The notes below the pieces were generated by a model. That model saw nothing but the letters and a program-made list of their open reading frames with translations. It was not told the DNA's origin and searched no databases. The translations under genes were made by a program, and so were the position numbers. Shown piece by piece: positions 31,453 to 40,392 of a DNA stretch of 64,000 nucleotides; position 1 is the first letter of the stretch, and each line of letters opens with the position of its first letter. Source of the stretch: Planctomycetota bacterium (GTDB lineage: Bacteria; Planctomycetota; PLA2); contig JAJFFH010000040.1 in NCBI GenBank assembly GCA_021776735.1, positions 62,001 through 126,000 of the forward strand, given 5' to 3'.

Positions 31453-33138
31453 GTGCAGACGAATCCGCCTCGAATCCTCGCCCTCGGACTCATCGTCGGT
31501 CTGGTCGGCTTGGCTACAAGCTGCGGCGGTGGCTCGGGAAGGCCGGCGGGCCCGCCGGTCCCGGTGTTCGACACCTTGCGCACGGTCGCGGGACGGCTGT
31601 CGTATTTCACCCGCGGGCCGGTTCTGACCCGACGCGTCGATGGGCGGCTCGATCCGGACTCCGTGCTGACCGAGCCCAACCTGCCGCGTAGCGCGCCGCT
31701 GTTTCCGTTCCAGATTCTGGCACCGGACGGCACCGTTCTCGCCGAGGATCGCACCGACGCCGCCGGGCGCTACAGCGTGCGCATCAACTTCGGGCCGAAC
31801 CCCGCAACACAGGTGCGCCTGCGGGTCGAGGCACAGCTCAACCTGCCCTTCGGCACCGTGTTTCGTGTCCTGCCTGACAGGTTCTCCGGCACGCCCTATA
31901 GCAACCAGACCGTATTGCTCGGCGACCCGGACTCCGAGCGCTACGACATCGATCTTGAGATCGCGCTGGACGACGCCGCGGGCGCCTACCACATCCTCGA
32001 CACGCTCTACGAAGGCATCGTCAAGGCCAAGGCCGGTCTGCTCGCGACACCGCCGAACATGGACATCATCTGGGCGCCCGGCAACGGCGCCGCGTCCTCA
32101 CTGGACACGACGAGCGATCCCGTGCGGCTTACCGTGGCGGGCGGCATCGCGGGGCTCTTGGCGTCCAACACCGACGAGTGGGACGAGCCCCAGCTCATGC
32201 GGATGCTCGGCGAGTACCTGCTGAGGATCTTTTTTGCCGAAGTCGCGCCCGCGCCGACCGACGATGCCACAGCACCTCTGCTACCGAGCGCGGCGTGGCG
32301 CGAGGGTTTCTTGGATTGGTGGGCGTGCGAGGGCCGCAACTCCGGCGAGTTCTGGGACACCGAGGGGATCGGTGCCGCCGGACGCGTGATCCGGTACTTC
32401 AAGATCGAGTCGTTCTTCGATCCCGCACTCGGATCGCTCGGCCCCGCGGACCCCAACGTCTACCAGGATCCGGCCAACGTGGGGCTGGGGTCGCGCTTCA
32501 CCGTCGCGGAGGTACTTTGGGATCTTCACGACTTCGACGCCGTCGGCGTAGACACCGGCGACAACGACGGGATCACGTTTCCCCTGGCCCAGACGATCCG
32601 TTTTCTCGAGACCCTCGATCCGGGCGAGAGCTACCCGTGGCTCTTCACGATCTTCGACATCCTGACCAACCCCACCGTCGGCGCGCTCAGCCCGGTGCAG
32701 GTCAACATCATCCTGCAGTTCCCCGAAGACCAGGGCTTCACATATCCGGGCACTCCGGAAAACGGTCACCTGTGGCCCGAACCGATCTTCCCGGAGGGTG
32801 AAACGCCCAACACGCCGGTGCAGATCGGGTTCAACGAAACGTTTGAGGGCACCGTCGATACGCTGACGCCGGATCCGGTCAACATCGAACTCGGTCTGAC
32901 ATCGCAGAGCTACTTCATCCTGCAAACGGGCGGAGACTCCCGCATCACCGCCCAGTTGACGGTTGGCCAGGACCTGACCGTGGAGGTTCTCCGGCTCGAC
33001 AACACGCTGGTCGCCTCCGGACAGCTCCAGGCGGTGACGCAAATCCTTCCCGCGGGCCGCTACGTGATCCGCGTGCGCGGCACGACCGGAAACCCGCAGC
33101 TCGAGGCCTTCACGATCCGCGTGATCATCGGCGCGTAG
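31453..33138 (+). CDS. Large lipoprotein with PPC-like C-terminal domain
   Basis: A 561-residue predicted lipoprotein. From GTG 31453 the signal peptide ends in lipobox LATSC at about residue 24; GTG 31420 would add 11 acidic residues and is less likely. A carboxypeptidase-regulatory-like segment follows (FQILAPDGTVLAEDRTDAAGRYSV). A central helical domain with WREGFLDWWACEGRN and VAEVLWDLHDFDAVG follows, the latter resembling domains in secreted peptidase-like proteins without HExxH. The last 90 residues are a pre-peptidase C-terminal-like beta domain (LPAGRYVIRVRG). Catalytic residues are not evident. It precedes the DUF1800 gene by 56 bases. Confidence 0.65.
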   Translation: MQTNPPRILALGLIVGLVGLATSCGGGSGRPAGPPVPVFDTLRTVAGRLSYFTRGPVLTRRVDGRLDPDSVLTEPNLPRSAPLFPFQILAPDGTVLAEDRTDAAGRYSVRINFGPNPATQVRLRVEAQLNLPFGTVFRVLPDRFSGTPYSNQTVLLGDPDSERYDIDLEIALDDAAGAYHILDTLYEGIVKAKAGLLATPPNMDIIWAPGNGAASSLDTTSDPVRLTVAGGIAGLLASNTDEWDEPQLMRMLGEYLLRIFFAEVAPAPTDDATAPLLPSAAWREGFLDWWACEGRNSGEFWDTEGIGAAGRVIRYFKIESFFDPALGSLGPADPNVYQDPANVGLGSRFTVAEVLWDLHDFDAVGVDTGDNDGITFPLAQTIRFLETLDPGESYPWLFTIFDILTNPTVGALSPVQVNIILQFPEDQGFTYPGTPENGHLWPEPIFPEGETPNTPVQIGFNETFEGTVDTLTPDPVNIELGLTSQSYFILQTGGDSRITAQLTVGQDLTVEVLRLDNTLVASGQLQAVTQILPAGRYVIRVRGTTGNPQLEAFTIRVIIGA

Positions 33139-33182
33139 CGCCCCCTGCCCCCGCGCCCCCGGCGCAGTTCCGCCCAAACCGC

Positions 33183-33188
33183 TACAAT
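33183..33188 (+). promoter_or_regulatory. -10 box TACAAT, leaderless start at 33195
   Basis: TACAAT ends six bases before ATG 33195, with no Shine-Dalgarno. Confidence 0.5.
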
Positions 33189-33194
33189 CGGCGC

Positions 33195-34406
33195 ATGGCC
33201 AAGCTGCTGAAGGGCGACCTCGCGGTCGGCCACCTGTTGCGCCGCGCCGGGTTTGGACTCTCGGCCGTTGACGCGGACGACTACAAGAAGCTCGGGTACG
33301 ACGGTGCGCTGCGCCGCCTGCTGGACGAGCTCGACGCGCCGGCGCCCCCCGATCCCAAGGGATTTGATCCGTACGACCCGGGCGTGATCCAACAGGTCTG
33401 GCTCGACCGGATGGCGAACGGGCACGCGCCGCTCGCGGAAAAGCTGGCGCTGTTCTGGCACGGGAACTTCGCGACATCGGACCAAAAGATCCGCGAGCCG
33501 GTGTTGATGTGGCGGCAGTACCAGCTCTTTCGCGCGCACGGTGCCGGCCGGTTTCGCGACCTCGTCCGGCGCGTGAGCCGCGACGTCGCCATGATCCGTT
33601 TTCTCGACGGCAACGCGAACCGCAAGGGCCACGCAAACGAGAACTACGGGCGCGAGCTGCAAGAGCTGTTCACGCTCGGCATCGGCAACTACACGGAAAA
33701 AGACATCCGCGAAATCGCGCGCGCGTTCACCGGGTGGGGCAGCCGGCACCACACCTTCGTGTTCACCGACGCGTTTCACGATGGCGGCCCGAAGACCGTG
33801 CACGGGCAGACGGGCGCGTTCGGCGGCGACGACGTCGTGCGCATCCTCACCGCGCTGCCCGCCTGCCATCAGTTTATCGCGGGCAAGCTCCTGCGCTTTT
33901 TCTCGCACGAGAATCCCACGAAGGCCGAAGTGGATGGAATTGCAACCGTGCTGAAGCAGACGGACGGCGATATCCGTTCCGCGCTGCTGGTGATGTTTCG
34001 GGCGCCGTCGTTTCGCGCCGAGGATCGCCTCCGCGGCCTCGTCAAGAGCCCGGTCGAGTTCGTCACCGGCGCGATGCGCGCGCTGGGGGTCAAGACGACG
34101 CCGCTTTGGGCGCACGGCTCGCTCGAACGCATGGGGCAGATCCTGTTTCGGCCGCCGTCGGTCAAAGGCTGGCCGTCCGGCACGACGTGGCTCACGACAT
34201 CCGGGATGGTCGAGCGGCTCAAGGCCGCCCGCCGTCTTGCCCAGGCGCAGCCCGATGCGGCGACACGACCCGATGCGGCAACACGCTTCGACGAACTGGC
34301 TTTCGACGGCCAACTGCCCGCCCAACTCGGACCGCTGCTCAAGAACAAGAGCGGCAAGGAACGAATCGCCCTCGCGCTGTCCTGCCCCGAGTACCAACTC
34401 TCCTAA
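33195..34406 (+). CDS. DUF1800 domain protein
   Basis: A 403-residue DUF1800 protein. Family blocks: HLLRRAGFG, MANGHAPLAEKLALFWHGNFAT, GNANRKGHANENYGRELQELFTLGIGNYTEKDI and ARAFTGWG. Function is unknown, but it is nearly always paired with a DUF1501 protein, as here. Residues 256-260 (TDGDI) are a dispersed-repeat copy. Near the C-terminus an 18-base direct duplication gives PDAATRPDAATR. The gene appears leaderless (TACAAT six bases before ATG). Confidence 0.92.
   Translation: MAKLLKGDLAVGHLLRRAGFGLSAVDADDYKKLGYDGALRRLLDELDAPAPPDPKGFDPYDPGVIQQVWLDRMANGHAPLAEKLALFWHGNFATSDQKIREPVLMWRQYQLFRAHGAGRFRDLVRRVSRDVAMIRFLDGNANRKGHANENYGRELQELFTLGIGNYTEKDIREIARAFTGWGSRHHTFVFTDAFHDGGPKTVHGQTGAFGGDDVVRILTALPACHQFIAGKLLRFFSHENPTKAEVDGIATVLKQTDGDIRSALLVMFRAPSFRAEDRLRGLVKSPVEFVTGAMRALGVKTTPLWAHGSLERMGQILFRPPSVKGWPSGTTWLTTSGMVERLKAARRLAQAQPDAATRPDAATRFDELAFDGQLPAQLGPLLKNKSGKERIALALSCPEYQLS
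33960..33974 (+). repeat. Dispersed repeat copy 14
   Basis: ACGGACGGCGATATC with the AGCAG extension (one core change). It reads TDGDI in the DUF1800 protein. Confidence 0.8.
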
Positions 34407-34417
34407 GAGGTGAACCC

Positions 34418-35581
34418 ATGCTGAATCGACGCGATTTCCTGCAGCGAGGCTTGGCTTTCGGCTCGGTCATGCTTTTGCCGCGGCTCACCTGGGCCGAGGG
34501 CGCCAAGAAAGAAGCGGGCGCACGCACGCTCGTGATGCTTCACCTGCGCGGCGGCAACGACGGCCTCAACACCGTCGTGCCCTACACCGACCCGCTCTAC
34601 TCGACGCTGCGGCCCGCGATCGCGATCAACCGCGCGCAGGTGCGCAAGATCACGCCCGAACTCGGCCTGCACCCGACGCTGGCCGGACTCGAGGCGCTCT
34701 GGAAACAGGAACGGCTGGCGATCGTCAACGGCGTCGGCTATCCGCAGCCGAACTACAGCCACTTCCGCGCCACCGAGATCTACTACACCGCGCAGCCTGA
34801 GCAGACGCCGAGTTCGGGCTGGCTCGGCCGCACTCTCCAGCAACGCGACACGGGCAGCCCGCTGCGCGCCGTCGCGCTGGAGAAGGAAAAACCGCTCGCG
34901 CTCATGGGCGCCCCGACCGGCGTCGTGTCGCTCACCGACTTTCGCCAGTTCAACCTGCCCTTCGACGTCAGGGCGACGATGACGATGTACCAGGAGTACG
35001 CGAAGCTGCCCGGCGCGCGCGGGGCGGTGGCCCGGCGGGCGCTCAAGGCGTTCGGTGTCGCGAAGAGAATCGCACAACTCAAACCCGTGCGCGGCTCCGG
35101 TCTCTACGGTGGACTCGGCAACGATCTCGGCAAGGCGCTCGCACTGCTCAAGACCGACCTCGACCTCGAGGTGATCGCGTTGTCGTTTGGCGGGTTCGAC
35201 ACCCACGCCAGCCAGGCGGGCAGCCACAACCGGTTGCTCGGACAGATGGGCAACAACCTGCGTGCGTACCAGGCACTGCTCGCGCGCATGGGTCTTGAGG
35301 ACAAGGTCGTCACGTGCGTGTTCAGCGAGTTCGGACGCCGCGCGAGCGAAAACCTGTCCGGCGGCACCGACCACGGCGCCGCGTACCCCGCGTTCATCAT
35401 CGGCAAGGGCGTCAAGCCCGGCATGCACGGCGCGCAGCCGCGCCTCGACGATCTCGACCGCGGCAACCTGAAGTACACGACCGACTTCCGCTCGCTGTAC
35501 AGCTCGCTGCTGCGCGATTTCCTGCGCGTGGATCCGAAACCGATCGTGGGCGACTTCAAACCCCTGGAGCTCTTGGCATGA
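34418..35581 (+). CDS. DUF1501 domain protein, Tat-exported
   Basis: A 387-residue DUF1501 protein. The N-terminus NRRDFLQRGLAFG is a twin-arginine (Tat) signal, so it is exported folded. The domain, related to alkaline-phosphatase/sulfatase folds, shows LHLRGGNDGLNTVVPY, GLHPTLAGLEALW, SFGGFDTHASQ and FSEFGRRASENLSGGTDHGAA. It starts 12 bases after the DUF1800 stop with AAGAGGTG in front, and ends overlapping the next start (ATGA). The pair is typical of Planctomycetota and Proteobacteria; the role is unknown. Confidence 0.92.
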   Translation: MLNRRDFLQRGLAFGSVMLLPRLTWAEGAKKEAGARTLVMLHLRGGNDGLNTVVPYTDPLYSTLRPAIAINRAQVRKITPELGLHPTLAGLEALWKQERLAIVNGVGYPQPNYSHFRATEIYYTAQPEQTPSSGWLGRTLQQRDTGSPLRAVALEKEKPLALMGAPTGVVSLTDFRQFNLPFDVRATMTMYQEYAKLPGARGAVARRALKAFGVAKRIAQLKPVRGSGLYGGLGNDLGKALALLKTDLDLEVIALSFGGFDTHASQAGSHNRLLGQMGNNLRAYQALLARMGLEDKVVTCVFSEFGRRASENLSGGTDHGAAYPAFIIGKGVKPGMHGAQPRLDDLDRGNLKYTTDFRSLYSSLLRDFLRVDPKPIVGDFKPLELLA

Positions 35582-36789
35582 CCCGCACGCGCCACACCTC
35601 AAAAAGCATCGCCGTCCTGGGACTGTTGGTCTGTTTCGCTTCGGTCTCCTACGCCCAGGTGCCGGTGGACCGCGGCGCGATCGACATGATGCCCGGGCTC
35701 GAGCCCCAGGTACGCAACAAGTGCATCCGCGCGCTGCAACAGACGCGGCGCGAGGGCAAGAAGGGCGCGGGCAAGCTGCTCGGGCGACTGCGCGCGGCGG
35801 GGCTGACCGACGCGCAGCTCGACCGGCTGAGGCGCATGCCGCGAGGCGTGATGCGGCAGTCGCGCTACAACCACGGGATCGTGCTCGAGGCGCCGGAGTT
35901 AAGCGAGGCGCAGCGGCTGACGCTCGCGCATCTCGTCGCCGCCGCAGACGGCGCGCAGATTACGCTGGCCACGCAACGCGTGCGAATGGCGCAGGCGCTC
36001 AAGGGCGTCGAGGCGCTCGTGCGCAACCAGGCGCTGAGCCGCATCGATCAGCATGTGCGCGAGATCGACCGGCGTTTTTGGCGCGTCGCGTACTACGCGC
36101 TCACCGCCGATCAGATGCGCGCCGTGCGCAGGCTGCTCGCGCCGCGGGCGAGCTACATCCCGCAACTGCGCGAGCAGATGCTCGCCCTCCCCGGACTCAC
36201 GCCGAGCCAGGGGTCGCGCGTCGCGGCGGCGTTCGCCGAGTACGAGGCGGAGCAGGCGGCGGACCAGGCGCTCGTGCGGCGACTGCAGGCCGAGCGGCGC
36301 AAGAAAGACCAGCCCGGCCCGAAGGTGCAGGAGATCAACCGCGAGCTCGGCGCCGGATACCGCCGGCTCGGGGCGCTGCGCGAGGGCTTTCGCAAGCGGC
36401 TCCAGGAAGTCCTCTCGCAAGACCAGCGCGACGCGCTCAACTCCGCGCCGCCACTGCTCAACCTCGGTGAGCGCGGACGCCCGCCGTTCGACATCGTGCG
36501 CGGCATGGCGCTTACCAAAGAGCGCATGGACGCACTCCGCCGGCTCCAGAAAACAACGAACACCGCGCGCCAGGTGATCCAGAAGGACGCACGCGACGCG
36601 TACCGCGAATCCGGATTGGGCGGCGCGATGATGGGCTCGGACTCGCCGCAGTCGATGACCATGGACGTCATGCGCCGTGGCACGCTCGGCCGCCTCTACG
36701 AACTCTACCGCGAGTCCGGCCAGACCCTCGTCACCAAGGTCATGCCGCTGTCGAAGGTGTCTGCCTGGGTCGTTTGGGCACCGGGGTAG
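35578..36789 (+). CDS. Secreted helical protein of DUF1800/DUF1501 operon
   Basis: A 403-residue exported protein with a signal peptide (about 1-27, ending SYAQ) and a long, mostly helical, Arg/Ala/Gln-rich body. Repeated LTxxQxxxLRRL-type segments (LTDAQLDRLRRM, LSEAQRLTLAHL, LTADQMRAVRRLL, LTPSQGSRVAAA) recall Spy/CpxP-like chaperone repeats, but no family is certain. It is coupled to the DUF1501 gene (ATGA overlap), so it likely works with that pair. Residues 10-14 (SIAVL) inside the signal peptide are a degenerate reverse copy of the dispersed repeat. Confidence 0.7.
   Translation: MTRTRHTSKSIAVLGLLVCFASVSYAQVPVDRGAIDMMPGLEPQVRNKCIRALQQTRREGKKGAGKLLGRLRAAGLTDAQLDRLRRMPRGVMRQSRYNHGIVLEAPELSEAQRLTLAHLVAAADGAQITLATQRVRMAQALKGVEALVRNQALSRIDQHVREIDRRFWRVAYYALTADQMRAVRRLLAPRASYIPQLREQMLALPGLTPSQGSRVAAAFAEYEAEQAADQALVRRLQAERRKKDQPGPKVQEINRELGAGYRRLGALREGFRKRLQEVLSQDQRDALNSAPPLLNLGERGRPPFDIVRGMALTKERMDALRRLQKTTNTARQVIQKDARDAYRESGLGGAMMGSDSPQSMTMDVMRRGTLGRLYELYRESGQTLVTKVMPLSKVSAWVVWAPG
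35605..35619 (-). repeat. Dispersed repeat copy 15
   Basis: Reverse-strand CAGGACGGCGATGCT (two core changes). It reads SIAVL in a signal peptide, in the same frame as the NIAVR copies. Confidence 0.6.
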
Positions 36790-36841
36790 CGAGTTCGCCT
36801 CAGAATCGCAGAAGTCGGTGGATGGCGTTCCGCGAGACCCC

Positions 36842-36870
36842 CTGTGATCTCTGTGTCCTCTGTGGCTGAA
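36842..36870. repeat. CTCTGTG-type interspersed element
   Basis: Three imperfect CTCTGTG heptamers in a row in the 265-base gap between genes. Reverse translation gives the peptide HRGHRDHRG. From memory, this kind of sequence is scattered in intergenic DNA of many high-GC bacteria; its origin is unknown. Confidence 0.45.
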
Positions 36871-36970
36871 ACCGGTGTCCGGGTACGGCCGCCCGCCCAT
36901 CAATACGATGCAGCCCCTCGGCCCGCCGCTGATCGCCAACGCGTCATGCATGAAGGCGCGACGGTAGCTT

Positions 36971-36985
36971 ACGGACGGCGATGTC
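36971..36985 (+). repeat. Dispersed repeat copy 16
   Basis: ACGGACGGCGATGTC with the AGCTT extension, intergenic, upstream of the EVE gene. Confidence 0.85.
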
Positions 36986-37039
36986 GCTCGGCCGCGTTTT
37001 GTCGCGCTTGGCGGGCCACGGGGGGGCGCCACAACGGTG

Positions 37040-37045
37040 TAGACT
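37040..37045 (+). promoter_or_regulatory. -10 box TAGACT, near-leaderless start at 37055
   Basis: TAGACT ends nine bases before ATG 37055 (or directly at GTG 37046, which is less likely). Confidence 0.4.
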
Positions 37046-37054
37046 GTGCGGCCC

Positions 37055-37531
37055 ATGGCCAAGAAAAAGCGCTACTGGCTCTTCAAGAGCGAGCCCGACG
37101 TCTACTCGCTGGCCGATCTCAAGCGTGACAAGAAAACGTATTGGGAGGGGGTGCGCAACTACCAGGCGCGCAACCTTCTGCGCGACGAGGTCCAGGTCGG
37201 CGACGGGGTCTTGTACTACCACTCGCGCATGAAACCCATGGAGATCGCGGGTACGGCCACGGTACTCAAGGCCGGGTACCCGGACCCCGAACAGTTCAAC
37301 CCAGAGTCCAGGTACCACGACGACAAGTCGGACGCGGATAACCCGCGCTGGTACGTCGTCGACATCGGCTTCGAAGAGGAGTTCGCGCAACCGGTCACCC
37401 GCGACGAGCTGCGCGAGATGCCGGAGCTTGCGGACATGATGGTCCTGCGCCGCGGCGCGCGCCTGTCGATCCAGCCGGTCACGCCGGCGGAGTGGAAAGC
37501 GATCGTGAAGCGCGGCCGCGCCAAGCGGTAA
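37055..37531 (+). CDS. EVE domain protein
   Basis: A 158-residue single-domain EVE protein, a PUA/YTH-like fold thought to bind modified bases. Conserved blocks: RYWLFKSEPDVYSLADLK, WEGVRNYQARNLLRD, GDGVLYYHS and GTATVLKAGYPD, with the later WYVVDIGF. Length is normal for the stand-alone family. It appears as a single-gene transcript, with the next gene on the opposite strand. Confidence 0.92.
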   Translation: MAKKKRYWLFKSEPDVYSLADLKRDKKTYWEGVRNYQARNLLRDEVQVGDGVLYYHSRMKPMEIAGTATVLKAGYPDPEQFNPESRYHDDKSDADNPRWYVVDIGFEEEFAQPVTRDELREMPELADMMVLRRGARLSIQPVTPAEWKAIVKRGRAKR

Positions 37532-37612
37532 CGGTCCGCCAATCGTCAGCAAAACGTCGAAGCCGCGCTCGGCTCGGCCGCGCGTGAGTTGTAACGGTCA
37601 GGTCGTCAAGCG

Positions 37613-38119
37613 TCAGACCGACGTTTCGACCGGAACCACGGTCACGGTCTTCGTCACGTCTGCGTCCGAAGCCGGCGCGTTCGCCCGCGTCTCGGCCACG
37701 CCGTGGGCCCGGTCCATCCGCGCAGCGTGTTGCAGGCGGCGGTGCCAGAGATAGACACCGGCGACCAGGAACGTCAGGTAAATCAGGCCTGCGGGCCCGA
37801 CCACCGAAAAGAGGCTCATCAGCTTGTCCGTCTCCCGGCTTTCCAGCCAGCCGGGCGCGGCGCGCGACTGCGGCTTCCACTTACGCATGCCCGGCCGCGA
37901 AAACCCCCGGTTCCCGAAGGTAAACCCCTCGGGCGGAAGCGCACGAGCCGCGAGCGCGACGGTCGGATCCGGCAGGCCAACAAGCGGGTCGGCGCGGCTG
38001 CCCGCCTCAACGGGGACCGGCTGCGGAGCAGGCTGGGGATCGGTAGCCGCAGGATCGGCCGACACGACGGTGGCGCCAAAAAGCAGCGCGACCGCAAGCA
38101 TGGCGTTGGCTCGTTTCAT
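37613..38119 (-). CDS. Exported single-pass membrane protein
   Basis: A 168-residue protein with an N-terminal signal peptide (MKRANAMLAVALLFGATVVSA), a Pro/Ala-rich linker, one transmembrane helix at about 107-127 (LFSVVGPAGLIYLTFLVAGVYLW) and a short C-terminal tail. GAGGGAAAG just before ATG 38119 is a good Shine-Dalgarno. No family recognised. Confidence 0.6.
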   Translation of the reverse strand: MKRANAMLAVALLFGATVVSADPAATDPQPAPQPVPVEAGSRADPLVGLPDPTVALAARALPPEGFTFGNRGFSRPGMRKWKPQSRAAPGWLESRETDKLMSLFSVVGPAGLIYLTFLVAGVYLWHRRLQHAARMDRAHGVAETRANAPASDADVTKTVTVVPVETSV

Positions 38120-38237
38120 CTTTCCCTCTTTTCGCGACGATCCTTTCCGTGTCCACAGCCCAGAATAAGCGCGCTCGTCGAGACGACAACCCCTCGCGTC
38201 GCACAGCATGTCCCGTTCCGGTACGCTGACGTGTGCC

Positions 38238-38621
38238 ATGCCGTCCCTTTTCACGAAAATCATCCAGGGCGAAATCCCCTGCCACAAGGTGTGGGAAGAC
38301 GACGACCATCTCGCTTTTTTGGATATCAACCCGATCCGCCCCGGCCACACGCTGGTGATCCCGAAGAAAGAGATTGCCTACATCTTCGACATGGAAGAAG
38401 AAGCGTACGCCGCCTTGTGGCAAGCCGCCCGCAAGGTCGCCAAGACCATCAAGCAAACGCTCGGCTGCCAACGCGTCTGCATCGATGTCGTCGGCTGGGA
38501 AGTCCCCCACGTCCACGTCCACCTGATCCCGACAAACACCATCCACGACTATCCGGTGCCCCCGAAGCAGAGTCCAACCCAGGACCAGCTAGCCGCCATA
38601 GCGCGGCAGCTGATCGCGTAG
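38238..38621 (+). CDS. HIT family hydrolase
   Basis: A 127-residue histidine-triad protein, a nucleotide hydrolase/transferase of the HINT type. It has SLFTKIIQGEIPCHKVWEDD at the start, AFLDINPIRPGHTLVIPK, and the catalytic triad HVHVHLIP near residues 93-100. ATG 38238 matches the usual start of the family; the longer frame from 38208 adds a non-conserved leader. It is a single gene. Confidence 0.93.
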   Translation: MPSLFTKIIQGEIPCHKVWEDDDHLAFLDINPIRPGHTLVIPKKEIAYIFDMEEEAYAALWQAARKVAKTIKQTLGCQRVCIDVVGWEVPHVHVHLIPTNTIHDYPVPPKQSPTQDQLAAIARQLIA

Positions 38622-38681
38622 GGGTGCCGCCGTGCCAATGTCACGGTTGCGTAATCGGACCGGTTCTGATAGTACGACGGG

Positions 38682-40223
38682 ATGCGGAAGCGAGAGTTGC
38701 TCACTCCTCCGACGGCTCCGCGAGAGTTCGCCCGAGCTCGCTCCACGGTGCGCCGCCGGGCCTACGTGGCAGAGCTGCAGCGCGACTTCCGGATTTCCGG
38801 CCCTTTTCTTCTTGGCCTGGGCGGGCTCGCCGCCAGTAGCGGGTTCGGACTCGGCGCTGGCATGGTCGCGGGCGGAGTCGCCGTCCTATTAGCGACCCCG
38901 CTTCGATCCCTGAACGCGGGGCTCGACAAGAAAGTCGAACTCGTCAAGGAAGCAGTTCAGGACCGAAAGAACTTGGCGCTGTTCCATCTTCTCTTTCAAC
39001 TCTATAGCTCCGTCTCGGACACCACCAAGCTTCTGAACAAAGCAAACCGAGCATTCGAAGGCGGAAACCACTCTGCACTGGACGCGCTGACCGAGAAGCT
39101 GAGGATCCACGCTGGCGCAGAGTACCCCCGATGCCTAGCGGGACTCCTCTACGAGATCATCGGATTCAAGCAAGAACGTTATTTGCTGCGGTTTCTCCGC
39201 TATGACCCTCGCCAAGTCAGAACACTTTCGCGCCAGTATGTTGACGACATTAAGAAGGTCCTGGTCCTGACGCAAAAGGACGCCGAGTACTGGGACGCCC
39301 TCGCCGACGCGGATCGAACGTGGGCCCGACTGAGGGAGAAGCTTCGCGACTTTCAACTGGTTCAGTGCGGCACAGTCGTGCTCCATGCACTCGATGTCGC
39401 GCTTCAGCCCGGCACCAGTCACGCCGCACAGGGGCTCGTCGATACCAGCTACAGGCTGCACACGGAGGGCGCAGGCCTCAAGAAAATCAAGATGCTGCAT
39501 ACCCTTGCCGATCGAGGCCGCGGGTTCCGGCTCTCTAGCCTTGCAGACGTGCCGCCCGAAGATGCAGGGGACGTGGACAGGATTCGCGCGCTCCTTGAAC
39601 TTCGAACGGAGTCCGCTTCAAACCTCGCCGCACGTGCGGCTCAAGAGCTTCGAAAGGACTTCCAAGACGCCACCGTGCTGACGGCGGACTACAGCTCATC
39701 GGTGATCGAGATCATCGACTCGTGTCGTGACTTCCTACGCGATGTCGCCGTCGTTCAAACAGACAGCGTTCGCACTGATGACCACGACCGAATGGTTGAG
39801 GCGTTGCGAGCGAGGGGGCACAAGGTCTACACGGTACGGCCCGACGCATGCCAATGCTCCGGCGCCGGAAAACTGCTCGCTCTATTTGGCTTCGAGGCGT
39901 GCAGCCTCACCGGCGAAATCGTCCACCCGCATGGCCCGAACGATGTCCTGCACAAACTCCGAATGCTTGAGAAAGAAGCGGGCGTTCAGGTAACTACGGT
40001 CGCTGCCGGTCCCTCTTGGAAATTTCGGTCATTTGAACCCGCCGGCTGCGACGCGGATCTCGTCGTACAACGCCGCGACGGATTCGATTTCGTGCTCTGG
40101 GAAGGTGGATTGATCCGGCGAACAGGCAGTGAGCGGCGCGAGTACGTAGCCGCCGCGCGGACTTGGGCCGAGCGGCGGGCCGCGGCACTGGAGGCCGCGG
40201 CGGCAAGCAGTCGGACGCGATAG
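38682..40223 (+). CDS. Membrane protein with helical middle and eIF2B-like C-terminal domain
   Basis: A 513-residue protein not in a family I know. Residues about 40-73 form one or two Gly-rich membrane helices. A long helical region follows (about 75-330). The C-terminal part (about 335-490) resembles the Rossmann-like eIF2B/ribose-1,5-bisphosphate isomerase (ISOCOT) fold: TVLTADYSSSVIEIIDSC, VVQTDSVRTDDHDRMVEALRARGHKVYTV, then GEIVHPHGPNDV. Codon use is less G+C-rich than neighbours and no dispersed-repeat copy lies inside, so it may be acquired. A TAGTAC or GATAGT box is 6-8 bases before the ATG. Role unknown; a stress or defence function is only speculation. Confidence 0.6.
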   Translation: MRKRELLTPPTAPREFARARSTVRRRAYVAELQRDFRISGPFLLGLGGLAASSGFGLGAGMVAGGVAVLLATPLRSLNAGLDKKVELVKEAVQDRKNLALFHLLFQLYSSVSDTTKLLNKANRAFEGGNHSALDALTEKLRIHAGAEYPRCLAGLLYEIIGFKQERYLLRFLRYDPRQVRTLSRQYVDDIKKVLVLTQKDAEYWDALADADRTWARLREKLRDFQLVQCGTVVLHALDVALQPGTSHAAQGLVDTSYRLHTEGAGLKKIKMLHTLADRGRGFRLSSLADVPPEDAGDVDRIRALLELRTESASNLAARAAQELRKDFQDATVLTADYSSSVIEIIDSCRDFLRDVAVVQTDSVRTDDHDRMVEALRARGHKVYTVRPDACQCSGAGKLLALFGFEACSLTGEIVHPHGPNDVLHKLRMLEKEAGVQVTTVAAGPSWKFRSFEPAGCDADLVVQRRDGFDFVLWEGGLIRRTGSERREYVAAARTWAERRAAALEAAAASSRTR

Positions 40224-40331
40224 AGCGCGCCAGCGCACGTTGAGCAACATCCCGAGGAGTGGAGAGCACCAGGATCCGCAAAGCCTACGCAGCCACACGA
40301 CAACTACGGCACAAGACGAAACACCTCGGGA

Positions 40332-40346
40332 GACATCGCCGTCCGT
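40332..40346 (-). repeat. Dispersed repeat copy 17
   Basis: Reverse-strand ACGGACGGCGATGTC with the AGCAA extension, intergenic, upstream of lpdA. Confidence 0.85.
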
Positions 40347-40377
40347 TTGCTTTCCTCGGGGGGCTTTTGCGCGCTGA

Positions 40378-40383
40378 TAGAAT
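40378..40383 (+). promoter_or_regulatory. -10 box TAGAAT, near-leaderless lpdA
   Basis: TAGAAT (in TGATAGAAT, an extended -10) ends nine bases before ATG 40393. Confidence 0.45.
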
Positions 40384-40392
40384 CCGCGTCCC

